A stretch of 64,000 nucleotides of DNA from Trogon surrucura (Eukaryota; Chordata; Aves; Trogoniformes; Trogonidae): NCBI GenBank assembly GCA_020746105.1, contig CM036617.1:16552037-16616036 (forward strand), given 5' to 3'. Shown here piece after piece: positions 48,651 to 61,358 of this stretch. Made by a program: the position numbers and the translations under genes. The notes below the pieces were generated by a model. It did no database searches. It saw nothing but the letters and a program-made list of their open reading frames with translations, and had not been told where the DNA came from. Positions within the stretch are counted from its first letter, which is position 1, and every line of letters starts with the position of its first letter.

Positions 48651-51162
48651 AAAACAGGTGAAGGAAATGTACTTAATGCATTGTAGAGGAATTCTGTGAT
48701 CCTAAAGCTGTATAAATGATAATGTGAAAATCTGGCAGCCTCTTTATTCCTTTCACTTTTCAATAGGAGGTGCTCAGTTCACTTTGGGATTATAGAAGAT
48801 AAGGAAGGCTTCTCTCTGAAAATAGAATAAATGCTTCTTGGGTGTTAAGATACATGAAAGAATAGTATTTGAACTACCTGAGACTGGTCCTAGAGTTTTA
48901 TTTTTGTAAAAAAATATAAAAAGATGTCTTTTTATTATACCAAACAGAACCTCATATTCACTGAAGTTTTGAACTGTCCTGCTAGGAATTGCTTTGCCAG
49001 CATTTTGGGTACTGTTGATAAGTTTTGATATTATATTTATAATCATCATATACTAAATTAATCTATCTTGGACATTTCAGACTTAAATTTTGAGTTTAAT
49101 TTTAATATGAAATTCAGGAAGTACTGAAATATTGAAATAAACAGTTACAAAGAAGAGTATATGATAAATATTCTGTACTGTAAATCTCTTGGGGATTAGG
49201 ACACTGGGACTTGCAAACCACATGACTGGTATAACATGAATTTATTGTTAAAAGTAAGTTATATGTGATTTCAGCTATCATATGCCTTTTCCCAGATATT
49301 ATAGCTGGCATATCTAACCAAAGATGTATCATTAACTCATACAATGAAAGCTGCTTGTAATGAATTTAAATCATGACTATTAGCTGTATTGGAGAAGAAA
49401 AACAGATCCTGAGTTGGGGCAAACCTGTCAGAGACTGTATGATGGGAGGTAGGAGTGAGGGAGCAGTTGACCAAGCGTGGGTGTTAGCCTGAGCCCCAGA
49501 GAGACAAGCAGCCAGGTTTTACACCACCTTGGAGCTGATGACAGTCTTGGCACTGTAATCCAGCTGGCAGGTGACAATTGCATGGATTGTTTTGCTCTAC
49601 CTGGCAGGACAGGCAAAGTTTTCTATTGAGCCAGTAGTGGAAGAAGTCCCTTCAGACTGAGATGGCCATCCAAGATCAAGGAGTCGAACAGCTTTGCATC
49701 ACTTTGACAGATGAAGTCAATGTGTGTTTCTACTGGAGTCAGGATAGGAGGGGGAAATGAAGATAGCGTATTTGATCTGTTACAGGAGTTCTTCTTTTTG
49801 AGAAACTTCACTTCAGTCTTTCTATAGTTTAGCTTAAATTTTTTTCCCCTCAAGACCTGATCTCTTCCAAGTGTTAGGCAGTGGCAGTGGATGTACTAGT
49901 GACAAATGATCCATTTGATAGTGGTGGTGTCTTTTGAGACTGTAGCACTTCACTAATGTGCTGCTATGTGGTTACATACGATGAAAAGGAGAATAAGTGT
50001 AAGGATATTTTTTGCACTTGTGTTGTAAAGTACATTTTGTTATCATTTTTACTGTATTCAAATGATAAGTTATTTATTAAACAGCCATGAATGAGCTGTG
50101 TTTTCATCTCCATGTGGAGCAGTACAAGCAATTGCAAACTTCTGTAATTTAATCAAAGTTTTTGTTATTGTGTATTTCCTAGTGCTACTTAATTATGAGT
50201 TCAGAATTAGTATCACCCATACTGTCTTTTAATTGGGTGGAATATAACCATCTATGTTCCTGAGAGTGTTTCTCTTTAACAGTTACATTAAAAGTTTATT
50301 TGATGACAGCAATAGAATGATTATGTTAAATACAAGTTGAAATGGTTGTGTCTACTTTTATTACATAAAACAATTTACAAAATCTGTCCTGACCAGAGTG
50401 CAGAGTTACTGCTCTATGATAAAAGAGATTGTTATATAAAGTCATTAAAAGAATCATGCCGACAAGAGTCATTAACTGTGTGCATTTAGCTAATGAAAAT
50501 TGAAAGCAAAAATCTCAAAACTGATTCATAATCATTTGGGTTGAGGGCCCATAATCAGTGATGTGACAGATAAAAAGATCACTGATTAAGTGTTTGAACA
50601 TGGTGAAAACATTATGGAGATGTGTCTGACAAACTAAAATAAAATAAAATTCACTGAGCGGTATTTGCTTGTATTTTGGATGATTTTGTCACTTCCAAGA
50701 TGCTTCTGTGGAATTATTAATCTGTCAGCAGGTCAAAGAATGTAGTAAAGTACTTTTCAAACAGGGTACGAATGCCTGTCAGGTGCATTATGTCATGAGA
50801 GTGCAGTTTCCCAGAATTTTTATTCGATGACTAGAGTAATTTCATAATCCTCTAGTGGTCGGTATTTAGAAAGGAGTGTGGTTTGTTTCTCTCTGTTTAG
50901 TGATAGAATGTGGAATCTTTGTTTATTTTCTTGCTTAGTATTGAACATTAATCTCTCTGTGCAGAAGCACATCGCTTGGGACTGCTTATATAGTAGGTTA
51001 TAGACTAACTTAATGTTTATACTACAGCATTAGTCAGGTCTGTGGCTATACCGTGTAAAGAAATTGTACTGAAGATGGACAGTATGAAAGTTTCAAAATC
51101 TAGGAGTTTGAATGTGGACTGTTGCATAACCACTCAGGTATCTGAATAACTCAGATGAATAT

Positions 51163-51535
51163 TATAGAATCATAGAATCATAGAATGTTAGGGGTTGGAA
51201 GGGACCTCGAAAGATCATCAAGGCCAATCCCCCTGCCAGAGCAGGAATGCCTAGACTATACCACACAGGAATGTGTCCAGGCAGGTCTTGAATGTCTCCA
51301 GAGAAGGAGACTCCACAACCTCTCTGGGCAGCCTGTTCCAGTGTTCCGTCACCCTCACTGAGAAGAAGTTTCTTCTCGAGTTTAAGCAGAACCTCTTATG
51401 TTCCAGTTTCAGCCCATTACCCCTTGTCCTATCAGTGGTTGTCACCGAGAAGAGCCTGGCTCCATCCTCGTGACACTCACCCTTGATATATTTGTAAACA
51501 TTAATGAGGTCACCCCTCAGTCTATGGGAGCGTGC
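51163..51535 (-). mobile_element. Young CR1 LINE 3' end, antisense, 5'-truncated
   Basis: Starts with tail octamers (TAGAATCATAGAATCATAGA) and covers the 3' UTR and the last ~85 codons of ORF2; the minus frame 51251-51445 reads [20 protein letters not shown] and [16 protein letters not shown]. By eye it differs from 58388-58745 at only about 14 of ~355 positions. It is 5'-truncated near 51535, 740 bases before a DYNC2H1 exon. Confidence 0.93.
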
Positions 51536-52275
51536 TGCTCCCAGTAACCCGCTTCATAGCTGCACGTGAGACAGGGGGAAAGAAGTAGGTTGGGGCATGT
51601 GTTCTGTAAGGACGACTGAGGGCAGTTATTCCCCCTACCTCTATTAGTTTTGTTTATTACAAAATATGACAGAGGCCAGTTTTGATCTTTTCAGAAATTC
51701 GGCGAGTTCATGTCTCAAAGCAAGACACTAAAATGACAGCATCAAACTAATACTAAGAGATATTTTTAAAAATAGTTTTAGTACTTATAAAAACTCTTAC
51801 TGCAGATTGGAAAGCGTTTCTTGAATTTAATATGCGGTTTACAGGAATGAATGATAAAGCATACTTGAAAGTAATACCGTTATTTGCTTGAACTTAGCAA
51901 AGTAAAGACAGTAATGACAACCATTTCGATGGAAAATATGAACTTTCCTGTTAGCAAAGGTGAAAGGGTTTCAACAGAATGTTACAAGCTTGTTAAAAGT
52001 TTCGTTGTATGGAGTTGCACTGCACAAAGAATGCAAAAGAATTTTATTTAGAATGGATGAGTCACACATAAACTACTAATTTTCTCTGTACTTTCAAAAT
52101 GGTGTTAATTTTCTGGTTACCAGTTGAAAATAATTGAAATTAATATTAATCTTTGGAATTACAGTTTCCTTACACAAATGTTTTTCATTCATCATCATAA
52201 TTGACAAGCCCACATTAACTCAAAATGTGGAAAAATCAGGCAGTAACTCCAGGATTTGGTTTTTTTCTCTTTTAG

Positions 52276-52385
52276 AATTGGGTAGAAAAAGCTGAGAAAC
52301 AGAAACTGCTGTCAGACACCCTCGACCTTTCAGAGCTATTTCATCCAGACACATTTCTCAATGCCTTACGCCAGGAGACTGCAAG
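52276..52385 (+). CDS. DYNC2H1: DYNC2H1 internal exon 7 of window
   Basis: A 110-base exon following CTCTTTTAG and ending before GTGAGG in phase 2. It encodes NWVDxAEKQ-type sequence (here NWVEKAEKQKLLSDTLDLS), then ELFHPDTFLNALRQETA plus the first two bases of an Arg codon. The FxPxxFLxALxQxxAR motif is the family signature that precedes the final beta-barrel of the dynein C-terminal domain. The exon lies between two related CR1 copies at 51.2 and 58.4 kb. Confidence 0.96.
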
Positions 52386-52726
52386 GTGAGGGAAAAATAA
52401 TCTACTTATTTGCACTAATGTGTCATCATTCCCTATGTGTGAAGATGGTAATTTCATTTTCAGGACACAGTACAACAAATTATGTCAATTGTTCTCATTA
52501 GTCATCTCATTTTTATTACTTACACTGAAGTACAGTAGCTGTGAGGTACTTGTATAAATGCTGATTTTTTTTTTTTCGTTTTAGATGAAATTAAAAATGT
52601 ATTTTTCTTCAAAGTAAGACTTGGTATGACATATTACACATTGAAAATACGTTGGTTTCTGTTTTGTAATTCATTTGCTGTTGTTACGTGTTTGTAAGCT
52701 TTACTGTATGTATGTTTCCCTTGCAG
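52386..52726 (+). other. DYNC2H1: DYNC2H1 short intron, 341 bases
   Basis: A phase-2 GT-AG intron with a T run at 52566-52575. No element recognised. Confidence 0.85.
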
Positions 52727-52808
52727 AGTAATGAGCTGTTCAGTTGACAGCCTTAAATTTACAGCATCATGGAAGGGGCGAATACAGGAAGGCAAACTCC
52801 AAGTTAAG
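52727..52808 (+). CDS. DYNC2H1: DYNC2H1 internal exon 8 of window
   Basis: An 82-base exon with acceptor TTCCCTTGCAG and donor GTATTC. Its first base completes the Arg codon left open by the previous exon. It then encodes VMSCSVDSLKFTASWKGRIQ and EGKLQVK, ending in phase 0. In human DYNC2H1 about 91 residues remain after this point. I found no exon matching that tail before the window ends, so the last exons lie more than 11 kb to the right. Confidence 0.95.
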
Positions 52809-52979
52809 GTATTCTGCTAGCATGTTTTGTCAGCATAGTCCATAAACTTTCTGGAAAACTGAGCTGTAAATACAAAGGCTGGTTACCAGAATGCAGCTAC
52901 AAAAATGATAGTGCAAAAATTCGCAGAAATGGGAGAAGCAAAGCAGTTATCTTTTTACTCCTCCCTAGTCACAGTGCTT

Positions 52980-53008
52980 ATTTAAAATTTAAAATTTAAA
53001 ATTTAAAC
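52980..53008. repeat. Short tandem AAATTTA-type repeat
   Basis: Three to four copies of a 9-base unit of the form TTTAAAATT in a DYNC2H1 intron. Confidence 0.8.
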
Positions 53009-53390
53009 TTACTCTGGCTGCATTCTCTTCAACCACCTCTTAGATGAAAATTGAAGCTGCAATTCCATTAGTTAATACCTAACTGTTGTCTAGAAAGTAG
53101 TTGTCCATAAAGATTTTGGACATGTAGCAAGAAGAGATACACACATAAATCTAAAAGTCTAAGGCCATGTGTTAGTATTTATCACATCACTGACAAGAGG
53201 ACTTCTAAGGAAGTAAACAAACCAAAATTAACTATAATATGACTAGCTTTTGATATGATAAAGACCTAACTCTTTTTCAATGGACATACATGGAGATAGA
53301 CCCAGCAGCCATAAAGTTACTTCTTTTTACTTGAACGGTAAAGCAGAGATGAGTCCTCAGATGGGTTACTTTAGCCTCTTAACATTTCAG

Positions 53391-53496
53391 GTGGTACTAC
53401 CGCTTCGGCTGAATCCAGATCTCTTTGCACCTGTTTCATACTTTAGTTTTGTAGGGAATTCGCAAAATACAATTTCTATGCTACGTCTTCCAACAG
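53391..53496 (+). CDS. Candidate cassette exon in DYNC2H1 intron, unconfirmed
   Basis: A 106-base open stretch preceded by TTAACATTTCAG and followed by GTACGT, that is, good acceptor and donor signals. It starts in the phase left by the preceding DYNC2H1 exon and reads VVLPLRLNPDLFAPVSYFSF, then VGNSQNTISMLRLPTG. Only this frame is open. It does not match the known DYNC2H1 C-terminus and it ends in phase 1, whereas the next standard exon should start in phase 0, so its inclusion would shift the frame. It may be a poison exon, an alternative 3' end or chance. Confidence 0.2.
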
Positions 53497-53807
53497 GTAC
53501 GTTGGTGCCGTGATAATACCGCACAGCTCAGTGCTGTGTAAAGATCAGCACTTAAACTGCATTCCTACAGAAACAGGAGTGAACAGTGCAGGGCACTCAC
53601 CGAGTGACTGGTGTACTGATGTGCAGCTGAAGCAGAGAGATTGCTGGACTAGGCAAGAGAAAGCAAGTGCAGGGCACCTCCTTTAGTATGATAATGCAGG
53701 CAGACATAAGGCTTTGGGAGATACTAGGGTTCTGTCTTGGCTGTTGACACCATCTACAATTATTAAGACAGAATGTGTAAGAATTTATATTCCTAAAATA
53801 TTAATAC

Positions 53808-53945
53808 ATTATAAGGCTGGAAAAGATAACTCTAATCGTCCACTCTGACCTTTATACAGTACAGCCTTTTGAACTTCGTTGAATTAATTCCTGTTGGAAC
53901 TAGAGAACATGTTTTAGAAAATTGTTCAATCTTGATATTTAAATA
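53808..53945 (-). mobile_element. Ancient CR1/L3-like relic, antisense
   Basis: Reads AAGGCTGGAAAAGATAACTC, CCACTCTGACCTTTATACAG, GAATTAATTCCTGTTGGAAC, TAGAGAACATGTTTTAGAAA and TGTTCAATCTTGATATTTAA. This order follows an old CR1/L3-type element that is common in turtles, crocodilians and birds, as I remember it. It has no octamer tail. It is heavily diverged and clearly older than the other CR1 copies here. Confidence 0.5.
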
Positions 53946-56900
53946 AGAGTAATGGTTACTTAGATCATTTAATGAGAAGCAGATGGGAGTCTAGAACCTG
54001 ATGATAAATAAACCAAGGGTCTTCTAGGGCAGTTTGGTTCCCTGAGATAAACCCAGATAACAATAAACCTCGGAGCCTGCAAATCACATATTCTGAGGTT
54101 CTAGATTCAGTCAAGACTTTTGAGTGCATAGCAGTGGGCCAGAATTGAGTGTCACGTCTCAGGCCACTCCTTCTAGTAGGCTGTCAGCTGCAGATCCTAG
54201 AAGCCCAGACTTCTTCAAAACCATCCTATCATCTTTGAAAAATGTCAGAAGTCATGACAAATAGCTGAACTCCGTACATGAGTAATGTCATCTATGTATT
54301 TTTATACATTAAAAGTTATTACAGTATTTTACAGTTGCTAGATTGGAATAGCTGCTTGGAAAATGAAGAATTAAAGGATAATTAGAGGAAGAAGTTTTAT
54401 AAGAATGCTCCATTTAGGTGTACCGAAGCTTATAATTCTTTGTTATGTGCAAACTTATATAGTAGGTTTTTGATAATATTATTTAGAATACATTGTTAGT
54501 AGTCACTGTAACATGTAGGCAAAAAGGTTAACATATGTTATCTCTTGCTTTACATGAATGAGTCTTAAGTTCCAAGTGGAATCAAAAATGAAAAGAGTAT
54601 TTTGTTTAAGAGCAAATTCTCTGCCACAGCAGTAGTAGAAGCAGTTAGGTGAGTGGTTGTTTTTAACAGAAATTAAGAATTCCATCAAATTTGCTCGCTT
54701 CATTTGAATATTTTCTTTCCTTCAGTAAGAGCAATATTCAGTGAAACTGTGTTAGTAAGTATTCACTGGTATCTTCTCTGCTCCTTTGAATCTTTGATGT
54801 ACAGAAAGGCTTTGACAGCCTTTGCCATGCTGAACCTTTCGATTCCTTTCCATGAGTCCTTCCTCATACTTCTGGAGAATTGGGGAGAAACTTTCACATT
54901 ACTAAAGCTAAATACAACGTGAACTGTAAGTAGGGCATAAAAATGTCAGCGATTCAGAAAAACCATCCTCTAAAATATGTCTTATTTGATAAGGATCCTC
55001 TGGATTGCACCTTAAGCTCAATTCACATATGAATTTTAGTACTGGAAGAGTTAACGTTCTATCTGCAGTTTCAGGAGTTCAGATTAACCTTACAGGAAGG
55101 GGAGCTAGTTTGACTGGGAAATCAAAAAAAAAAACCAGTCAACATAATATATAAGTCCTTAAATACATGGTGTAGTGAGGTAGCTGGGGCCCTGTTTTAT
55201 CCCACTTGAATTCAGATACCTTAGTCAGAAATTGGAGTTTACCAGCATCTTTTTTGTCAGTGAAGGCAGACATGCATCAATTCAGATCTTAAATGAGTTA
55301 AACAGCTTTCACAAAATACTTGTCCTTCTTCACTGACAGGAGAAAGCCTACAACTGCTGTGATGCTACCATAGTAATTTTGGTGAATTGTTTGAAGGTAA
55401 AAGGTGTTTTTTGTATAAAAACCTTGAGGAGTCTAAGTAAACGGGTACCATGAAGACATAGGGTTCTGGAAAGAGTAGTTAGGAATGTTAAGTTTATACA
55501 ATGTTGTTATGAAGAACACTAGTACTTGATTAAAGATGATATCATCATTGTATAAAAGCAACAGTGCTGATAAGATCTCTTGTATGGAAGTGCAGTACAC
55601 GAACAGAAAATCTTACATAGGAGTGAAATAGAAGAAAACAGTGTGTAATCACACCAGGTTACTGTAAATACAAAAAGTGGAAAGTGTTAGCAAAATATTA
55701 ACATCTATTTTTGCTGGCTTAGCCTACACATGATCCAGTTAAATACAAACAATCCTCAGTGAAATGGGCCACTGCAAGTTTGCCTTTGCGTATCTTAGCC
55801 TTATACTTAGCTGTTACTTCCTCACTGAATATCCTTCTGTCTGCAGATAAGGCTACTGATGAATTTTTCCCATTAAATAATTTAGATCATAAGCAAAAGA
55901 AGGTCTGCTTCCATTTCAGTTGTGCACAGAATAACATAACTGAAATAAATATAAAATGTTTCTTGGTATCCTATTGTATATTGAATGTATTTAGTTAATA
56001 GTACCTATGCATAGACATGCTTTTGTGCCTGCACAAATACATTTTTTTTGTTCCCTTTGGAAATTTTATTTTCAGTATGGTTTACTGTGTTTCAGTTTAG
56101 AACCTGCTGGATCATACAGCTCTTTTTCTATAAGATAAACTCAAATATACCCAATCCTGCTGGTTTGCTCTCCTTTGGTGACTTTCAGGTCTTCAGATCG
56201 TGTTACTAAAGTGGCATGAACCAACATTCATTTCTCTTTGCTAAACCGCTCTTGTCTTATTGAAGACAGATCTTCAAACTATCAGAAAGTTTATGATAAA
56301 ATAATTGGTAGAATTACTAAACATGATTTATTTTTGCCAGCGGGTTTGATTTGTTGATACTTCATGTTCTTTCTTCACGTTTCAGACTGCAGGCCTAAAA
56401 TTGGATCTCTCACATCCCCTATGAGAACCAGCTCATGATATAGGCTATTCTGAGGTTTATCAATCTCAGTTAATGCAAATGGTGCTATTTCACTTTGTGT
56501 GACTATTTCTACCGAGATACTTGGTTCTGTACTCACGTGTTTGGGGGACTGTGCTTGGAAATGTGGAAGAGTCCTGCTCAGGTCCCTGAATCAATGGATA
56601 TTTAATTAGTCTAACAGAATGTATTTGTAAGTTGTTGGAACAATTAGGAATGTGGATAAATGTCAAACTGAACCTAAGATTCACAGATAATTTGTATAAC
56701 TTTCTTAGTCACGCTGTCAGTTAGCGACTGTTTTAAAGACATGTTCTTTGAGATTTTTTTTCTTGCCTTTAGATTTAAAAGTTTTTGATATCTTCTAATT
56801 TGGCATCATGCTTCAGCAATTGTAGACATTTGTGTGCCAAAAATTTCATCTGTAAGTTACACCATTGGTGTAACTACAAAATAGGTAAAGGAACACTCAG

Positions 56901-58471
56901 TAAAGCCCAGAATACACCTGAATATGGGTGGATTATCAAATCTGATGTTAAAAATATCAGTGTTAGTTCAGGTGGTAGTTTAGACTTATGATATGATGAA
57001 TATTTGATTTTGAATTAATCTGTGTAGAATTACACCTTCTTTAATATCACTTTGAATTGCTTTAACAACAGCTACTGAGAATGTATGGCTATTGCAATAT
57101 AATCACATCTTGGTATGCAGATACCTGGCTTTGTGCGCTGATTGTGCCATTATACAAAAGCACTAGTCATTAGGCATTACTTTTAGCCATTTGGTATTAA
57201 TGTGAAAAGAATAAAAAAAAAAAAAGGAAGAAATATTGGAAGAGATTTTTTGGGTAGTAAGTGCTATGAGCTTGGATAGAGCTTAATGTAAATAGTGAAG
57301 AACAAAAATTTGTTGCAAGACTGTAATATCCAAATACATAATGTCAGCATTAATATCAAAATGATGTTCTTAGCGATTGACAGAAGTATTATAGTTCATC
57401 CCGAGAGGTCTTTTTTCTATCCTGAAATATCAAGAAATTAACAGTGGAGGCCTGTAGAAGTAATGTAGTGAAAATAGGACTTCCTGAAGTCTGCTGTAGT
57501 TTGTATTATTTAATGGGAAATCATGGCAAGGAAAAATTAAATGCAGAGAATTTGAAATTTAGGAAACAGAGGTTCTTTGGACCATGGTATCAGCACACTT
57601 GTAAAGAAATGTAATCTGTGATGCGTAACGATAGCTTCTTTGAAATTAAACTAGTACCAATAGTTGCAAAATGCCAAATGCTTTGTAAAAAATTATTTTT
57701 TTTTAAAATTATGGTCAGCTCCAGCCATTACTCTGAGCTGAACTGCAAAAATACTATATATATTAATTATAGGTACTGTGAAATCCATGTCCTTCATAGT
57801 AGTTGTGATTTCTCTATAGCATTTATCATAGAAATGAGGACATGGCTATGGGAGTACTCACACAAACAGAATCTTGAAAGGACATTGTTCCAGTGTTTCA
57901 TTTTAATATTGAATCAAAGTCAAAATTTTACCTTCATCTTCAAGGGAGTTTCTATAGATTGATCGAAGTTTTCCAGGAGATCAAATGATGCTATTTTACA
58001 CAACTATAATGTCAAAGAAACTGCCAATAGCAAATGAAGAAACAGAGAGATTTTTCAACAGGTTATCCACAGAAACCTCTTTTAGAGATGTCCACGATGG
58101 CCAGACCTTTGAATACCTGACCAGTAATTTTTCAAACCTGTTTGTCCGACCAATCTTCTCTCAATAACTTTGCCAAACTCAATTATTTATAGAACTAAAC
58201 TCTGAAACAAAATTCTCAGCAGAATGCAGGAAGGGCAGAAAGAAGGACATACAAGATGAATCTTTCTAATATTTGTGTGATGGGGATAAATGATAGTTTT
58301 GAAAGCACTCGTGCAGACCCGAGACTCTTAGGGAAGGTTTAAATGAAAGATCACAATAAACTTGTCAGGAGAAGAGAGAGGAGTGCCATAGAATCATAGA
58401 ATCATAGAATGTTAGGGATTGGAAGGGACCTCGAAAGATCAAGTCCAATCCCCCTGCCAGAGCAGGAACGC

Positions 58472-61356
58472 CTAGATTATGCTACACAGGAACGTGTCCA
58501 GGCAGGTCTTGAATGTCTCCAGAGAAGGAGACTCCACAACCTCTCTGGGCAGCCTGTTCCAGGGCTCCGTCACCCTCACTGAGAAGAAGTTTCTTCTCGA
58601 GTTTAAGCGGAACCTCTTATGTTCCAGTTTCAGCCCATTACCCCTTGTCCTATCAGTGGTTGTCACCGAGAAGAGCCTGGCTCCATCCTCATGACACTCC
58701 CCCTTGATATATTTGTAAACATTAATGAGGTCACCCCTCAGCCTCCTCTTCTCCAAACTAAAGAGCCCCAGCTCCCTCAGCCTTTCCTCATAAGGGAGAT
58801 ACTCCACTCCCTTAATCATCCTAGTTGCCCTGTGCTGGACTCTCTCCAGCACTTCCCTGTCTTTCTTGAACTGAGGGGCCCAGAACTGGACACAGTATTC
58901 CAGATGGGGTCTCACCAGGGCAGAGTAGAGGGGAAGGAGAACCTCTCTCGACCTACTAACCACCCCCTTCTAATACACCCCAGGATGCCATTGGCCTTCC
59001 TGGCCACAAGGGCACACTGCTGGCTCATGGTCATCCTGCTGTCCACCAAGACTCCCAGGTCCCTTTCCCCTACACTACTCTCTAATAAGTCATTCCCCAA
59101 CTTATACTGGAACCTGGGGTTGTTCCTACCCAGATGCAAGACTCTACATTTACCCTTGTTATATTTCATTAAATTTTTCCCTGCCCAACCCTCCAGCCTG
59201 TCCAGGTCTCGCTGGATGGCAGCACAGCCTTCTGGTATGTCAGCCACTCCTCCCAGCTTGGTGTCATCAGCAAACTTGCTGATAGTACTCTCTAGTCCCT
59301 CATCCAAGTCATCGATGAATATATTGAACAATACTGGTCCCAGTACCGACCCTTGAGGCACTCCACTGGATACAGGTCTCCAACCAGACTCCGCCCCATT
59401 GACCACAACTCTTTGGCTTCTTCCCCTTAGCCAGTTCGCAGTCCACCTCACTACCCGAGAGTCTAGACCACACTTGCTCAGTTTAGCAGCAAGGATGCTG
59501 TGGGAGACTGTGTCAAATGCTTTACTGAAGTCAAGGGAGACCACATCCACCGCTCTGCCATCATCTATCCACCTTGTTATATCCTCATAAAAGGCTATGA
59601 GGTTAGTCAAGCACGACTTCCCTTTGGTGAAGCCATGTTGACTGTCTCTAATGACCCTCTTATCCCTGATATGCCTTGAGATGGCACCAAGGATAAGTCG
59701 TTCCATCACTTTCCCAGGGATGGTGGTGAGGCTGACCGGTCTATAGTTACCCGGGTCCTCCTTCTTGCCCTTTTTGAAGACTGGAGTGACATTTGCTTCC
59801 CTCCAGTCCTCAGGCACCTCTCCCGTCTCCCAAGACTTGGCAAAGATGATGGAGAGTGGTCTAGCAATGACATCAGCCAGCTCCCTCAGCACCCGTGGAT
59901 GCATCCCGTCTGGACCCATGGATTTATGGATGTCCAGATTGCTTAATTGGTCCCTAAGCCAGTCCTCATCGACTAAAGCAAACTCCTCCACTGACCTGAC
60001 TTCCTCTGGGGCCTCAGGGGAACGGGGCTCCTCAGGACAGCCTCCGGCAGAGTAGACAGAGGCAAAGAAGGCATTCAGTAACTCTGCCTTCTCTGTATCA
60101 TGTGTCACCAAGGCACCCACCTCATTCATCAGTGGGCCTACATTGCCTCTGGTGTTAGTTTTATCTGCCATGTATTTGAAAAAGCTCTTCCGGTTGTCCT
60201 TGACCCCTCTCGCCAGGTTCAATTCTAGAGAGGCCTTTGCTTTCCTAGTTGCCTCCCTACATCCTTGGACAACAGCCTTATATTCTTCCCAAGTGGCCAG
60301 CCCTGCCTTCCAAGATCTGTAAATTCTCCTCTTGCCCTTGAGCTTACCCAGCAGATCCCTGTTTAGCCACGCAGGTCTCCTGGCTCCCTTCCTTGACTTC
60401 CTACGTGTCGGGATGCTCTGATCTTGAGCACGGTAGAAGCAGTCCCTGAACGCTAACCAACTATCTTGGGCCCCTTTACCTTCAAACAGCCTTGCCCATG
60501 GGATTTTCTCGAGTAATTGCTTGAAAAATCCAAAGTTTGCCTTGGCAAAGTCCAGGGTTGCAATTCTGCTTGCTATTTTGTTTCTGCTACATGAGATCCT
60601 GAACTCCACCATTTCATGGTCACTGCAGCCAAGGCAGCCCTCAACCTTTACTGCTTCAACCAGATCCTCCTTGTTAGCGAGGATGAGGTCCAGCAGTGCT
60701 CCTCTCCTAGTCGGCTCCTCCACCATTTGCATCAGAAAATTATCATCGATGCACTGGAGGAACCTCCTGGACTGTGGCTGACTGGCTGAGTTGTCCTTCC
60801 AGCAAATATCAGGGAAGTTAAAATCCCCCACGACAACCAGGGCCTGTGATTGTGAGACCGCTCTCAGCTGCCTGTAGAAGGCCTCATCAACTTCCTCACC
60901 CTGATCTGGTGGCCTGTAATAGACACCCACAACAGTATCTCTCCTGCCAGCCTGCCCCTTAATTCTAACCCATACACTCTCAACTTGCTCCTCATCCATG
61001 CCTCGATGGTATTCAAGACATTGTAGTTGCTCTTTCACGTAAAGAGCGACTCCACCACCTCGCCTGGCTGGCCTGTCTTTCCTGAAAAGGACATAGCCAC
61101 CCATGACCACATTCCAGTCATGGGAGCTGTCCCACCATGTCTCTGTAATTGCCACCAGATCATAATCTCCTGCCCGAACCCAGCTTTCTAGCTCCTCCTG
61201 CTTATTCCCCATGCTGCGTGCATTGGTGTATAAGCATTTCAGGGAGCAAGCTGAGCACACTGATCTCACCCTAGGGGGATGGGAGGCCACCCGGTCCTCA
61301 TAATTTCTAGAGCACTGCCCCGCTGCAATCCCAGCTATAACCCCATCCCCCTTCAT
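58472..61356 (-). pseudogene. CR1 ORF2: endonuclease-reverse transcriptase, one frameshift
   Basis: ORF2 nicks target DNA and copies CR1 RNA onto it. The first 800 or so codons are open. The apurinic-type endonuclease lies at about residues 38-255, with [16 protein letters not shown] near 42, Glu in ITETW at 72, GDFN at 177-180 and SDH at 245-247. The reverse transcriptase lies at about 490-760, with SLDFSKAFD at 607-615, GVPQGS at 665-670 and the catalytic FADD at 695-698. All these key residues are present. Near 58963-58967 the + strand has five C where six would keep the frame. The rest ([42 protein letters not shown]) is read in the shifted frame to 58472. With that base restored in length the ORF would be about 961 codons. 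Since it is a homopolymer, the gap may be a real mutation or a sequencing error. Confidence 0.93.
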
Positions 61357-61358
61357 AT

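Larger units (their letters stand above)
37076..52275 (+). other. DYNC2H1: DYNC2H1 large intron, 15.2 kb
   Basis: Contains antisense CR1 pieces (40408-40945, 44502-44762, 51163-51535), two sense CR1 3' ends (44965-45158, 45385-45578), a tRNA-derived SINE (48464-48650), a C run at 40288-40301 and an unidentified minus-strand ORF (41705-42151). I recognise nothing in 37076-40407, 40946-41704, 42152-44501, 45579-48463, 48651-51162 or 51536-52275. Confidence 0.75.

Noticed and set aside
58619-59356. 245-codon + strand ORF
   Set aside because: It is the antisense shadow of CR1 ORF2, which has clear reverse transcriptase motifs on the other strand.
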